Assembly: GCA_019321725.1 (NCBI GenBank)
Contig: CM033108.1
Span: 15,022,060-15,086,059 of the forward strand
Origin: Paulownia fortunei
Lineage: Eukaryota; Streptophyta; Magnoliopsida; Lamiales; Paulowniaceae
DNA: 64,000 nucleotides
Reading direction: 5' to 3'
The position numbers were made by a program, and so were the translations under genes. Numbering within the stretch: position 1 is the stretch's first letter; every line of letters starts with the position of its first letter. Positions 53,703 to 64,000 of the stretch are shown here, piece by piece. The notes beneath the pieces were generated by a model. That model was not told the origin of the DNA and searched no databases. It was given only the letters and a program-made list of their open reading frames with translations.

Positions 53703-55848
53703 TGTTAGAATAGTGTCCGGCACGCCAATTAGATTGGGCATCTTTTATACTCTTATATTTGTAAAAATAATTTTTTTCAAATCATATTAATAAAATATGA
53801 AAATTTCTTTATCTTTAATTGCATGTAGTAATTAGATAAAGTTTTCTAGATCAAACTTAGCTATTGAGCATAGTCATGCATATGATGGTGACCATGGAAT
53901 ATGCCTTTATGACTTTTATCTTAAATTAGTTATGTCGAGAGATTTTTGAGTTGGGACATCAAATAACCCAATAGAATTGCGCATATAATGCATGCTCGCA
54001 TGAGGAGAATGTCTCGCTCCATGGACATTGGTGTAGTGACACTAGTACATGTATGCAAATGCTTATTAGAGAACAAGTACACTGAACAGGCCCACTGAAA
54101 ATTTTTAGTTGGAAACGTTGTTTGTCAAAATAAGAATTTTCATATTACGATAGTACGCATTTAGTCCTTAGATATGAGACACCATGGTAGCCTTGTGCAT
54201 GTCGTATTCTATTTTGATATATCTTCTGATTATCTGATAATCATAAAAGGGGCACGTTAGATATTGCATTGATATACATGGAGGTTAATGAGTGGTCAAC
54301 AAAGGATCCGTAACTTGTTTAGCAAAACAAATAAATCTCCTATGTTTTCATAGTTCATAACTCAAAAGTCTTTGGTCAAGGCAGGATGAATATTAGATGG
54401 GATTTTCTAACAATTCGTTATGAGTCATTAAAATTTGAAATGGAATCATAGTTATTGAGCAATTAGGGTTTTGACTTTTAATTTATGCCCTAGACTCGAG
54501 AGATAAGATGACTAAAGGATCTTATGTATGTGATACTCATAATGAAAATAGGTTCACTCGCTAATTCACCTAAGATTAAGTAGTCATGATACACTTGCTA
54601 GGTATTTCCCATGACTTGTGAGGTTCTTGAAATTAAGGAGTTATTTTCAATCGAATTAATTAATTGAAATAATTGTTATTCATAAGTTGCAAATATTACA
54701 AGCCCACTGTTAACTAGTTGTGAACCTAAAGGGTCACACATAATTTGAAATGTAATATTTCTAACTTAGGAATTGATCTAAGGATTTAGATTGAATTAAT
54801 TAATGGAGATTAATTAATTGGGACTTAAATTAATTCAATGAGTTGAAGTAATTATTTAATTAAATATTTAGATTATTTAATTGGACCTAATAAGATTATG
54901 AAGCTCAATTAGAGTGAAATAATTATTTGATTAGAACAAAATAATTGTGTGGACCATAAAATTAATTTAATAATTAAATTAATTTTTTTAATTAAATTAT
55001 TTAATTAGGTTTAATTTGATTGGTGGCTAGATGGAATTAAATAATTAAATTTGTGCTTAAAATAATTAATTAGATTAATTATGAAATTTTTTGGAGTCTA
55101 AGCTCAATTCATAAAAGCCCATTAGGAGAGACCCATGTAGGTTGTTGGAAAATGATGGAAAATCAAGAGTTTGACATTTTTGAAAGACTCTAAATATCTT
55201 TAAAGATAAGAGATAAAGTTGAAATTTTTTGGGATATTTGAAATCAACCAAAAATCTTCCAACAAATTAAAAAAAAGGACAAAAAAATACCAAGAGTGGA
55301 ACTCTTGAAAATTTTGAGTCCCACTTTACAAACAAGGGGGCCAAAATTTTGAGAAATTTAAGCCTTCAAATTTTCAGCCATTTAGAAAATAATAGGAGAA
55401 AAAAAAATTATTTTTCTTCTTTCATTCTTTTTTCAACCAAATTTCCATCTTTTTATCTAAGTATTAATTCTTTTATCACAAATTAATAACAAGAATTAAT
55501 ATTCATCATATTCACTCTATAAACTAGATTAGTAAACGAATTCGGATTGCTAGTGGAGTTCGAATTCTGTATTCCTGCTTAATGTGTGGACTTCTTTAGA
55601 GGGGAGACAATTAGATCCATGTTAACCAAAATTCAGAAAGAGGCTAGCAATTGATTGCTTCAAATCCTACGACAACCAAAGTGCATAAAGGTATAAATCA
55701 ATACTTTAATTTATTTTTATACAACCATTGAAAATTATGAGATTGTTAAAAATCAAACTGCATCCGGGGTACTGCAGTAATTGTTATAGCATGTTTGTTT
55801 TAAAATTTTATTTTTTCGCTGCGTATACCATAAGATCACGCGAATCCA
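53703..55848 (+). repeat. Copia 5' LTR (2146 bp)
   Basis: It starts TGTTAGAATAGTGTCC and ends GCGAATCCA, four bases before the primer site. It contains an AATTAATTAATT-rich block at about 54640-55090. The partner 59818-61750 matches in order (AATTAGATTGGGCATCTTTT, AACAAGTA, ACCATGGTAGCCTTG, ACCATTTAGAAAATAATAGG or close variants). Confidence 0.88.
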
Positions 55849-55852
55849 ATAA

Positions 55853-55866
55853 TGGTATCAGAGCTA
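55853..55866 (+). other. Copia primer binding site
   Basis: TGGTATCAGAGCTA is an intact initiator-tRNA-Met type site, four bases after the LTR. Confidence 0.88.
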
Positions 55867-57510
55867 TAGTTTGCATAATTACATTTGGATTCGATTTATG
55901 CCTGCAAATTTAATTGTTATATTCAGATTGATAATTATGTTTTTAATTAGGATTCAATTATTTTTTAATTTTATTTAATTGTTAAATTCATGAAACGAAG
56001 CTAAATCATACAAGCTGGACGTGTGCACAAGTGTTGCGCACACGAATCATACATACAATCTGGGATTCATGCGCGCGTTGGCAGCACTGGGTGCGCATGC
56101 TGCGCACGGTATCCATGCAAAGCGGCTGTTAGACATCCCGTCATGTCAATTGTAGAATTTGATTTTTCGATCTCTACTAAGCATGGAGATGCCCATGAGA
56201 TAGACTTATCTCTACATTGGCCATGAGTTATGGAATATTTTGATGCTTCACCTACATGGAGTTTTGATGGGTTTTGCTTAACACTTAGTACCATGTGGGC
56301 TTATAAAATTAGGATATATGGGAAGAAGTGAGGTAAACTATCTTGAGGGTTGTATGGAAATACAATTGTTAAAAGTTAACTACCTTTTAATATATTCTAT
56401 GATCTCATAAATTTGGTGCATACAACATATTGATTGGGCCTCAAGCCCACTAGGAATTATGATTTTCTAAATTATCGTTAGAGGTGATGGAATTTGAATA
56501 AAATAGTGGGAATATTTATTACTAAAGACCTTGTTATAAAATAATATGTTATTAAAAGAATGCTCATTTTTCTACCTCGTTTAGGATAATTGTTATCACT
56601 TACAATTCCATTAAAAACTATTCATGACACCAATGAACGTCACTAAGCTCCAAATCTATCTGGATTACTCTTGAAATCTAAAAATGATTCACAAATTTAA
56701 GAGGTTAAGAAATGTGCAAAAGGAGAGTTTCTATAAATAGTTGTACAAACAACTCTCAAAAAAGTTGTAAAAGTATCTCCCATTAAACGTTCTACAAAGA
56801 GTTGTAGAGAAACCTTCTAAAATTATTGAAGAAGGACCTCCGATAAAAAGTTATAGGAGATTCCATCTAGAAAATCTAGAAGATTAATTCGGATAAGATT
56901 GGTTCATGCTACCATTACGGGATAATGAGGCATTGAAAAAAGGGATGCAAGTATTGACTTGTTCAATGATTTAGAAAAATATTCTAAGTAGAGTTTTGAA
57001 TTAGAAAGAGTTCTAGTTCAAACTTATATTTTATTGAATTCAATAGTCAACATTGAAGATTCTTCTTAAGTAAGAGATACTGGATATTTGTCCCAATTCT
57101 ACAAAGATTTTCAAGAGATGATAAGAGGAATACCATCAACATTGACGATTCTTCTTGGACATAGGATATCGAATATGATCTCATCTTTGAAAAGAGTTGC
57201 AAAGAATGACAAGAAAGATGAGACTAAGAGGACGATCCTTGAGCTTGGGAGTAAAGCAAATGTTGCTTCATTAACTAAATGAGTAATCTACTTAACTCTA
57301 AATAGATTAGGACAATTTTAATTATTTGTCTTGAGTACTAAACAACATTAAAAGCAAAATCTCTATTGGACAAAAAAAGTTTGGTTGAAAGATCAAATGT
57401 GAAGATGTTCCATAATTCTTGATGTTGGTATATTGATAAGTGATTAATACAACTACAAATTCCATGCCAGTCGTTCAACAAAATAAAAAGAAATTAGATA
57501 ATCATAGTTC
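55867..57510 (+). other. Copia leader with GC-rich island (56010-56130) and eroded gag/protease interval
   Basis: The leader to about 56400 matches the minus-strand copia leader at 28330-28560. A GC-rich patch with GTTGCGCACACG, GCGCGCGTTGG and GCATGCTGCGCACGG lies 150-280 bp after the primer site. From 56450 to 57510, where gag and protease should be, I find no family motifs. Two copies of an ACATTGA.GATTCTTCTT segment lie at about 57050 and 57142. The 64-codon frame at 57088-57282 is unrecognised. Confidence 0.6.
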
Positions 57511-57514
57511 CTAA

Positions 57515-58015
57515 CTCTTATGGCATGCTAGATTTGGTCACATCTCTAAGAAGAGAATTCATAAGTTGGCCCAACTGCTTGGTCTTCCAAAAAAGTAAGA
57601 AATGCCAACATGTGAATAATATCACTAAGGGAAGATGACCAAATTACCATTTGTTGGACAAGTGGAGTAAGCCAAAGATCTATAAGATTTGATCCATTTG
57701 AATGTATACAGGCAATTAAGTGTTAGTGCTCGTAGGAACTATTAATATTTTATTATCTTTATTGATGATTATTCTAGGAATGGTTATGTTTACCTTTTGA
57801 GATATAAATATGAAGCCTTTGAAAAGTTCAAAGAATTTAGATGTGAGGTGAAGAAACAACTCCTAGCAAAAAAGTTTCGATCAGATCGAGGAGGTGAATA
57901 CTTAAGCACAAAGTTTCTTGATTATCTAATAGAAAATGAGATTCTCTCTCAGTAGACCTCTCATGCTACTCCTCAACTTAATGGAGTTGCTAAGCGTAGG
58001 AATTGAACCCTATTA
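57515..58015 (+). pseudogene. Copia integrase, degenerate
   Basis: The plus strand reads LWHARFGHISKKRIHKLAQL (gag-pre-integrase), GKMTKLPFVGQVE, DLIHLNVYRQLS (first catalytic Asp expected as IHTDV, changed here to IHLNV), YFIIFIDDYSRNGYVYLLRY (second Asp), FRSDRGGEYLSTKFLDYLIE and SHATPQLNGVAKRRN (the Glu of the VAERRN motif is Lys). So at least two catalytic positions are lost besides the stops. Confidence 0.87.
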
Positions 58016-58189
58016 GTCATAGAGGAAAAGTTTCTATTGGATAAAAATGGTGAAGTAGTTGAACTTCAATAAATTCAAGAACTACAGAGCCTCCCAACAG
58101 ACGTAGTAACAGGCCAACCAGCTAAACCTAGGACTTTGTACACAACTTCCTAGGAGATCCCAAAGGATCTCATAGCCACATAAGAGGTA

Positions 58190-59330
58190 TGGTTTTTTGT
58201 TAGACAACAACAAGGAGAATCTCCTCTTGGATAGTGATCCAAGGACTTATGAAGAGATGATGTCTAATATCGATTTGGGAAGTTGGCAAGACATCATGCA
58301 ATCCAAGATAGGCTCTATATACTCCAACAAGGGTTGGACCTTAGTGGACTCACCATAGGGAATAGTTCTTATTGGCTGTAAATGGGTGTACAAGCAGAAG
58401 TTTGGAGTAAATGGGGAAGTAGTGACCTACATAGCACAACTAGTTGTGAAAGGTTATACTCGAAAGCAAAGAAATTGATTATAAGGAAACTTTTCATCTA
58501 GTAGCAATACTTAAATCCATCTAGATATTGTTAGCCATATCAGTATATTATGACTACGAGATATGGCAGATGGATGTGAAGACAGACTTCCTTAATAGAA
58601 ACATTAATGAAGAGATCTATATGAGGTAGCTAAAAGGTTTCATATCCAAAGGGAGTTAAAAAAAATTTATAAGCTCCAGAGATCCATTTATAGACTTAAG
58701 CAGGCTTCTCAAAGCTGGAATATCTCGTTTAATGAGGCAATAAATTTTTTTGAATTTTATAGGAACCCAAATGAACCTTGTGTCTACAAAAAGGTTAGTG
58801 GAAGTGTAGTGAAATTTATTGTGATGTATGTTGATGATATCCTACTAATTGGGAATGATGTAGGGATGCTGTAGTTAACTAAGACTTGGTTATGTAATCA
58901 ATTTTCCATGAAATATTTAGGAGAATCATCCTTTTATTCTCGAAATAAAGATCTATAGAGATGGGTCTAGAAAGATGATCAGACTATCCTAATGCACATA
59001 CACAGATAAAATACTAAAGAGGTTTAGCATGGAGGAATCCAAATTAGGATTCTTACCAAAGAGTCATGGTATTTCTCTCTCAAAAGCTATATCTCCTAAG
59101 ATTTCTAAGGAGAGTGAAAGGATGACCAACATAACTTATGCATCTTCCATTAGAAGCATAATGTATGGTATGCTATATATGAGGCCTGATGTCGCATATT
59201 GTCTAAGTTTCATGAGCAGATATCAGTCAACTCGAGGTAAGGAACATTCGAAGTCCGTAAAGATGATCCTCAAGTATTTGAAAAAAATTAATGATATCTT
59301 TTTTTGTATGGCTCTGGAGATCTAAAGCTA
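58190..59330 (+). pseudogene. Copia reverse transcriptase, degenerate
   Basis: Segments in order: LLDSDPRTYEEMMSNIDLGS, CKWVYKQKFGVNGEVVTYIA, YDYEIWQMDVKTDFLNRNIN, KLQRSIYRLKQASQSWNISF, IVMYVDDILLIGNDVGML (active-site Asp pair intact, 58820-58870), then LGFLPKSHGISLSKAISPKI and MTNITYASSIRSIMYGMLYM, RPDVAYCLSFMSRYQS (59029-59230). Frameshifts occur near 58480 and 58660 and there are several stops. Confidence 0.88.
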
Positions 59331-59806
59331 GAAGGCTATATTGATTCTAGGTTTCAATCTGATATAGACAACTTAAAGTTTATATTCGGACACGTATTCA
59401 CCATAAATGGTGGTGCGGTCAGCTAGAAGAGTCCAAGTAGGAGATGATCATGGATTTTACCACCAAAAATGAATATATTACTGCATGTGATGTAACAAAT
59501 GAAGTTGTTTAGATGAGGAACTTTATCTAAGAGTTGGGTGTGGTTCCATTCGATGTTGATCCTGTATTGATATACTATGATAGCAATGGACCTATTGTGC
59601 AAGGAAAAGAACCAAGATCACATCAAAGATCCAAACACATCATGATGTGATACCACCTAATTAGAGAGATCATTGGTAGAGGTGATCTCATAGTCGCTTT
59701 GGTAGAAAATGTAGCAGACCCACTAACCAAACCCCTAGCACAAAAGGTATTCGACAGACATCTTGAGAAGATGGACCTGAAGTACATGGGCAATTGGCAC
59801 TAGGAC
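59331..59806 (+). pseudogene. Copia RNase H, degenerate
   Basis: Plus-strand frames read YIDSRFQSDIDNLKFIFGHV, FTINGGAVS.KSPSR, then a damaged TEAEYIA segment near 59465, LELGVVPFDVDPVLIYYDSN, KEPRSHQRSKHI, LIREIIGRGDL and ADPLTKPLAQKVFDRHLEKM. The terminal motif shortly before the polypurine tract is the normal end of copia pol. Confidence 0.83.
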
Positions 59807-59817
59807 AAGTGAGAGAT
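59807..59817 (+). other. Polypurine tract
   Basis: AAGTGAGAGAT stands immediately before the 3' LTR, equivalent to the AAGTGGGAGAT tract of plant copia elements. Confidence 0.8.
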
Positions 59818-61750
59818 TATTAAAGTAGTACCCAGTGCATCAATTAGATTGGGCATCTTTTATACTCTTGTATTTATAAAAATAATATTTTTCAAATTAT
59901 ATTAATAAAATATGCAAAAATAAAATCTTTAATTACATATAGTAATTAGATAAAATCCTTAGACCAAACTTAGCTACAAGGCATGGTCACACATTTGATG
60001 GTGATCATAGAATATGCCTTTATAGCTTTGGTCTCAAATTAGTTCTGAGTCGAGGGATTTTTGAGATGGGACATCAAATAGCCCAATAGACTAGCGCATA
60101 TAATGTATGTTTGTATAAGGAGAATATCTCGCTCTATGGACATTAGTGTATACGGGTACTTGTTAGAAAATAAGTATACTGAATAGGGCCATTTCAAATT
60201 CTTAATTGGAAACGTTGTTTGTCGAAACTAGAATTTCCATGTTACGATCTTACATGATTAGTCCTTAAACTTGAGATACCATGGTAGCCTTGTACATGTT
60301 GTGTTCCATTTTGATGTATTTTATGATTGCCTGACAATTACAAAGGGGGTACGTTAGATGTTGCATTGACATGTATAGAGGTTAATGTGTATCCAAAAAA
60401 AAATCCATCGCTTGTCTAGCAGAACAAGTGAATATTCTAGGTCTTCATAGTTCATAACTCAGAAGTCCTGAGCAAAGGCGGGATAAATGTTAGATTGGGT
60501 TCTCAAATGATTCGTCATGAGTCATTGAAACGTGAATGGATTTATTGAGTAATTAGGTTTTGACTATTAGTCCATACCCTAGACTCAATTAGGAGATTAG
60601 ATGATAGAAGGAATTGAAATTAGTTCACTCACTAATTTATCTAAGACTAGGAGTCATACTACACTTGTTAGGTATTTTTCATAACTTATGAGATTCTTGA
60701 AATTAAAGAGTTAATTTCAAGCAAATTAATTATTTGGACTAATTAATCAGGATAATAGTTATTCATAAGTTGCAAATGTTGCAAGCCCACTGTTAGTTTA
60801 GTTGTGAATTTAAAGGGTCACTCATAATTTGAGATGAAATATTTTTAACTTAGAAATTGATCCAAGGAGTTGGATCCAATTAATTAATTGGGGTCTAAAT
60901 TAATTCAATGAGTTGAATTAATTATTTAATTAAATAATTAAATTATTTAATTGAACCTAATAAGACTAGGAAGCCTAATTGTAGTGAAATAGTTATTTAA
61001 TTGGATCAAATTAATTGTGTAGACTATAAATTAATTTACTCAATTAAATAATTAGATTATTTAATTGAGTCTAATTTGATTAGGTGGGCTAGATGGAATT
61101 AAATATTTAAATTTGGGCTTAAAATAATTAATTAAATTAATTGTAGGATTTTTCAAAATCCAAGCCCAATTAATAAATGCTCATTTGGCGAGGCCCATAT
61201 ATGTTGTTGGAAAAGGATAAAACTCAATATTTTGATATTCTTGGAAGACTCTAAATTCTAAATATCTTTGGAAGATAAGAGATAACGTTGAAATTTTTTG
61301 TGATATTTGGAATCAATCAAAAATCTTCCAACCAATTAAAAGGAAGGCCAAAAAAAATACCAAGAATGGGAACTTTTGGGTCCAACTATATAAAAAAGGG
61401 GCCCAAAATTTTGAGGAATTTAAGACTTCAAATTTTTTACCATTTAGAAAATAATAGGAGAAAAAAAATATTTTTCTTCTTCCATCATTTTTTCAACCAA
61501 AATTCCATCTTTTTGTATAAGTATTAATTCTTTTTATCACAAGTTGATAACAATAATTACTATTCACCATATGCATTCCCTAAATTAGGTTAGTAAAAGA
61601 ATTTGGATTGCCAGCGGAGTTTGGATTTTATGCTCATGTTCAACGTATGGACATCTTTAGAGGGTAGACACTTGGATTCCTGTGAATTAGAAGTTAGAAA
61701 AGAGCTAGCAATCGATTACTTCAAACCCTGCGATAATCGGAGTGTATAAA
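59818..61750 (+). repeat. Copia 3' LTR, truncated by a nested copia element
   Basis: It starts TATTAAAGTAGTACCC, the counterpart of TGTTAGAATAGTGTCC, and matches the 5' LTR to GTGTATAAAG (61742-61751 against GTGCATAAAG near 55688). The last ~160 bp of the LTR are missing because another element starts at 61756; they may resume beyond the window. Confidence 0.85.
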
Positions 61751-61755
61751 GTTAT

Positions 61756-62696
61756 TGTTAGTTTCAGGAAAGGTTGGTATTTAAGGAAGCTGAAATTTTG
61801 CCCAAAAACTAGGTGTTGTAAGAAATATTATGAGAGATGTTACAACACTAGCGAAATAGTATTTAATTAATTAATTATATTAATTATAATTATTCTGTGT
61901 AGGTTTCCATAATTCATGAATTTTTGAAATATTTATTTTAGATATTTCGTAAAGTCACATGTATGATAAATGTATTGAAATTAAAAATATTCTTGATTTG
62001 TTTTGGTAAGGTAAGAAAAGATTTGAAGAATCTTATGGATAAGACAACAAATCAAGAAATCAATCTCTTTCAGATATGCAACAATTCAGACTCAATTTCA
62101 AGGGGATTCAGACTGTAATACACTGCTGCATATATACCAAGTCTCAACATTGAAGAAACTAAGTAGATGAATTAAATAGTGCTATGAAAGTGGTTCAAGG
62201 GTGAGATGAATTTTACTCACATATATTTTTTGGGAGAAAAAAGTGAAAAGGTCTTCGGGAGATAACCACATCAGCCATCTGAAGGAGTTTAGAGTTGAAG
62301 GGAGTTTCATATACACTCTTCTGGAGAAGAAGGTGAAGGTTTTTGGAAGAAGACTGGATCAGCCATCTGAAGGAGTTCAGAGTTTGAGAGAGTCAAGAAG
62401 TGTTGATTAAAGTTGAGGGGAGCTCGTAGGAAGAACTAATTAATGGAATACATATGATGGTCTTTATTTAAAGAGAGAGTTTTTAAATTATTTAATTCCA
62501 TGAGATGCATTTTGTAGACTGTTACTAATTAGTAGATTATTTCTTTCTTGGGGCATGACCTCAAGCATGTAGAGTATGTAGTATTTGAAGCACGTAAAAA
62601 TTCTGGTGTTATCTTTTTATTTCTATTGAGTGTTTTATCTAGATGTTACAACACTTTTCACAATACTTAGAATTTTAAGAAAAAAATTGGGCAACA
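61756..62696 (+). repeat. 5' LTR of the second-family copia (about 941 bp)
   Basis: It starts TGTTAGTTTCAGGAAAGG and ends GGGCAACA. It holds two similar segments around GAAGGAGTT.AGAGTT (62281 and 62361) with preceding GGAGA.AA..., an internal duplication of about 80 bp. The end is set by the primer site that follows, the start by TG at the break in the older LTR. Confidence 0.75.
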
Positions 62697-62708
62697 AATT
62701 TTATCGAA

Positions 62709-62723
62709 TGGCATCAAGAGCAG
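62709..62723 (+). other. Copia primer binding site, diverged
   Basis: TGGCATCAAGAGCAG resembles TGGTATCAGAGC with one substitution and one insertion. It lies 12 bases after the presumed LTR end, slightly further than usual. Confidence 0.6.
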
Positions 62724-62779
62724 GTCACTGAAACTAATCAGTGAGATTTTGGTTTTTATCTAGTGCTGGTATGGGATAA

Positions 62780-63980
62780 CTACGTGAAGGAAGTTCAGTG
62801 TCACATCCTCCATTGCTTGATGGGTCTATTATTCTCATTGGAAAGCTAAAATGAGGGCATTCATCAAGTTACTTGATGAACGAGCATGGAAGTCGATCTT
62901 GACAGGATGGAAGCATCTAACGAAAATTGTTAAAGAAGATGAAGTACGCAAACCTGAAATGGAGTGGTCTACTGTAGAGGATCAAGTGGCAAATCTCAAT
63001 TCAAAGGCACTAAATGCCATATTTAGTGCCATTGATAAGAATCAATTCAAATTGATGTCCACATGTGAATCTACTAAGGAAGCGTGGGATGTCTTACAAA
63101 TTGCATATGAAGAAACTAAGACTGTATCTTACCACTAGGTTTGAAAATCTAAGGATTGAAGAAAATGCAACAATTGCAATTTAATGGTAAATTATGTGAT
63201 ATTGCTAATGAAGCACATGCTTTAGGTGAAAAATACACTGATTTTAAACTTGTCAGGAAAGTTTTGAGATCACTTCCAGAGAGATTTGCATATAAACTTA
63301 CTGTTGTTGAAAAAGCTAGGGACCTTATGGAAACTAAGGTTAGATGAATTGACAGGGGCACTGCAAACCTTTGAAATGAATTTAAATCAAAATAAAAGAG
63401 AAAAAAAACAAAGGAGTTACATTGCAGGTTGAAGCTCAAATGAACAAGATCATGGGAATAATGATGATCTACTTACTTTACTTACCAAGAACTTTGGAAA
63501 ATTTTAAAAGTAAATGAATAAAGGAAACAAATCCCTAAAGGTTGGTAAAATACCTAACTCTTAGAAAAATAAAAGTAAATCTAATGCATCTGATTTCAAG
63601 AAAAATAGGAGAATTCAATGCAGGGGATGTGAAGAATTTGGCCACATTCAAGCTGAGTGTGCTAACAGCTTAAAGAAAATAGGCAGATCACTCAACACCA
63701 CTTGGAGTGATGGAGGTTCTAAATGCAGTCAAGAGGAACAGAAAGAACATGTTAGCAATCATGTTGCACTTACCTTAATCACCCTAAAAAAAGAGAAACA
63801 GATAGAACCACTGGATGCTCCAAATGATGTTGTCAGAAATGTTGCAACATCTCACAGGTATGAGTCAAATATCTTTCCTTCACAAATCTATCTAAATTCT
63901 GTTTCTTTAGAAGATACAGATTTTGATGAAAGTAGTGATAATGAAGGACCTAGTATTGAGGACATTCAATGTAAGTAATA
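62780..63980 (+). pseudogene. Copia gag (DUF4219/UBN2 type) with CCHC knuckle, frameshifted
   Basis: Plus-strand segments: PPLLDGS (near 62810), MRAFIKLLDERAWKSILTGW (62851), LNSKALNAIFSAIDKNQFKL, STKEAWDVLQIAYEETKTV, then in a second frame FENLRIEENATIA and in a third QFNGKLCDIANEAHALGEKY, VRKVLRSLPERFAYKLTVVE. The zinc knuckle CRGCEEFGHIQAEC (63619-63660) has all C-C-H-C residues, and the acidic tail DTDFDESSDNEGPSIEDIQC follows to a stop near 63978. Two indels (near 63130 and 63180) break an otherwise well kept gag. Pol must lie to the right. Confidence 0.87.
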
Positions 63981-64000
63981 AGAGATGTTTGAGAATTAGC

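Larger units (their letters stand above)
53703..61750 (+). mobile_element. Long-LTR Ty1/copia element, plus strand, gag deleted
   Basis: It has a 5' LTR (53703-55848), primer site, leader with GC-rich island, integrase, RT, RNase H, polypurine tract (59807-59817) and a 3' LTR (59818-61750) cut by another copia element. Gag and protease are not recognisable between the leader and integrase. The two LTRs differ at many positions, so the insertion is old. It belongs to the same family as the copies at 6358 and 24633. Confidence 0.88.
61756..64000 (+). mobile_element. Second-family Ty1/copia element, 5' LTR to gag, continues past the window
   Basis: An LTR of about 940 bp (TGTTAGTTTCAGG to GCAACA), a primer site and a UBN2/zinc-knuckle gag follow in order on the plus strand. 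Its sequence is unrelated to the long-LTR copia family. It is inserted in the 3' LTR of the previous element, so it is younger than that copy. Confidence 0.83.

Noticed and set aside
63149..63439. 96-codon minus-strand ORF
   Set aside because: It is antisense to the well supported copia gag on the plus strand.
1..64000. Expressed host gene or novel defence or biosynthetic system
   Set aside because: I looked on both strands for multi-exon host genes. Apart from the broken LOG fragment and the unidentified stretch at 19.8-20.5 kb, every recognisable coding segment belongs to an LTR retrotransposon.

Overview
This window is plant nuclear DNA, very probably from a flowering plant (likely a eudicot). 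It is AT-rich and made almost entirely of decayed, nested LTR retrotransposons of lineages found only in plants: Ty3/gypsy Tat, Athila and a Tekay/Del-like chromovirus, plus Ty1/copia. I recognise no intact host gene, no tRNA or rRNA gene and no CRISPR array. The only host-type sequence is a broken fragment of a cytokinin-activating LOG gene at about 19.45-19.84 kb. This looks like old repeat-rich heterochromatin: nearly every element has stops, frameshifts, truncated ends or later insertions.

Layout, left to right. 1-4.7 kb: minus-strand Tat element (gag, protease, RT, RNase H), cut by the window edge. 4.98-6.36 kb: 5' end of a plus-strand copia element (LTR, primer site, gag). 6.36-14.5 kb: 5' LTR and leader of a second plus-strand copia element. 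Its 2.15-kb LTR is split by a 4.8-kb minus-strand non-autonomous Tat-like element (6919-11742). 14.5-19.3 kb: two inverted ~1.95-kb copies of an Athila 3' end. The right copy belongs to a minus-strand Athila element whose pol runs from 24.6 to 20.6 kb and which carries the LOG fragment between integrase and 3' LTR. 24.6-31.98 kb: minus-strand copia element of the same family as the one at 6.36 kb, with the 3' end of a Tat-like element (LTR plus 49-bp minisatellite) replacing the integrase/RT junction.

33.0-46.1 kb: a rearranged minus-strand Tat element. It has gag-pol at 46.1-41.8 kb, an antisense 'putative gypsy type transposon' ORF on the plus strand (36.4-41.2 kb, split by a Tekay-like element at 38188-41041), a 45-bp palindromic minisatellite, a polypurine tract and a 3' LTR. 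An inverted copy of a 5' end (flank, LTR, primer site, gag start) sits inside it at 34.1-36.2 kb. The flank segment recurs in opposite orientation at 46.15-46.72 kb. 47.27-52.44 kb: internally deleted minus-strand Athila. 53.7-61.75 kb: plus-strand copia with both LTRs, of the same family as the elements at 6.36 and 24.6 kb. 61.76 kb to the end: a different plus-strand copia (LTR, primer site, gag) inserted into the 3' LTR of the previous one.

The coding parts are standard retrotransposon machinery and none looks functional now. The signals most worth a second look are non-coding: three unrelated minisatellites (14, 45 and 49 bp) in the 3' regions of Tat-like elements, one of them a phased array of 23-nt palindromes; two large inverted repeats; a captured LOG fragment beside unidentified coding fragments; and GC-rich leader islands at the same place in three copies of one copia family.
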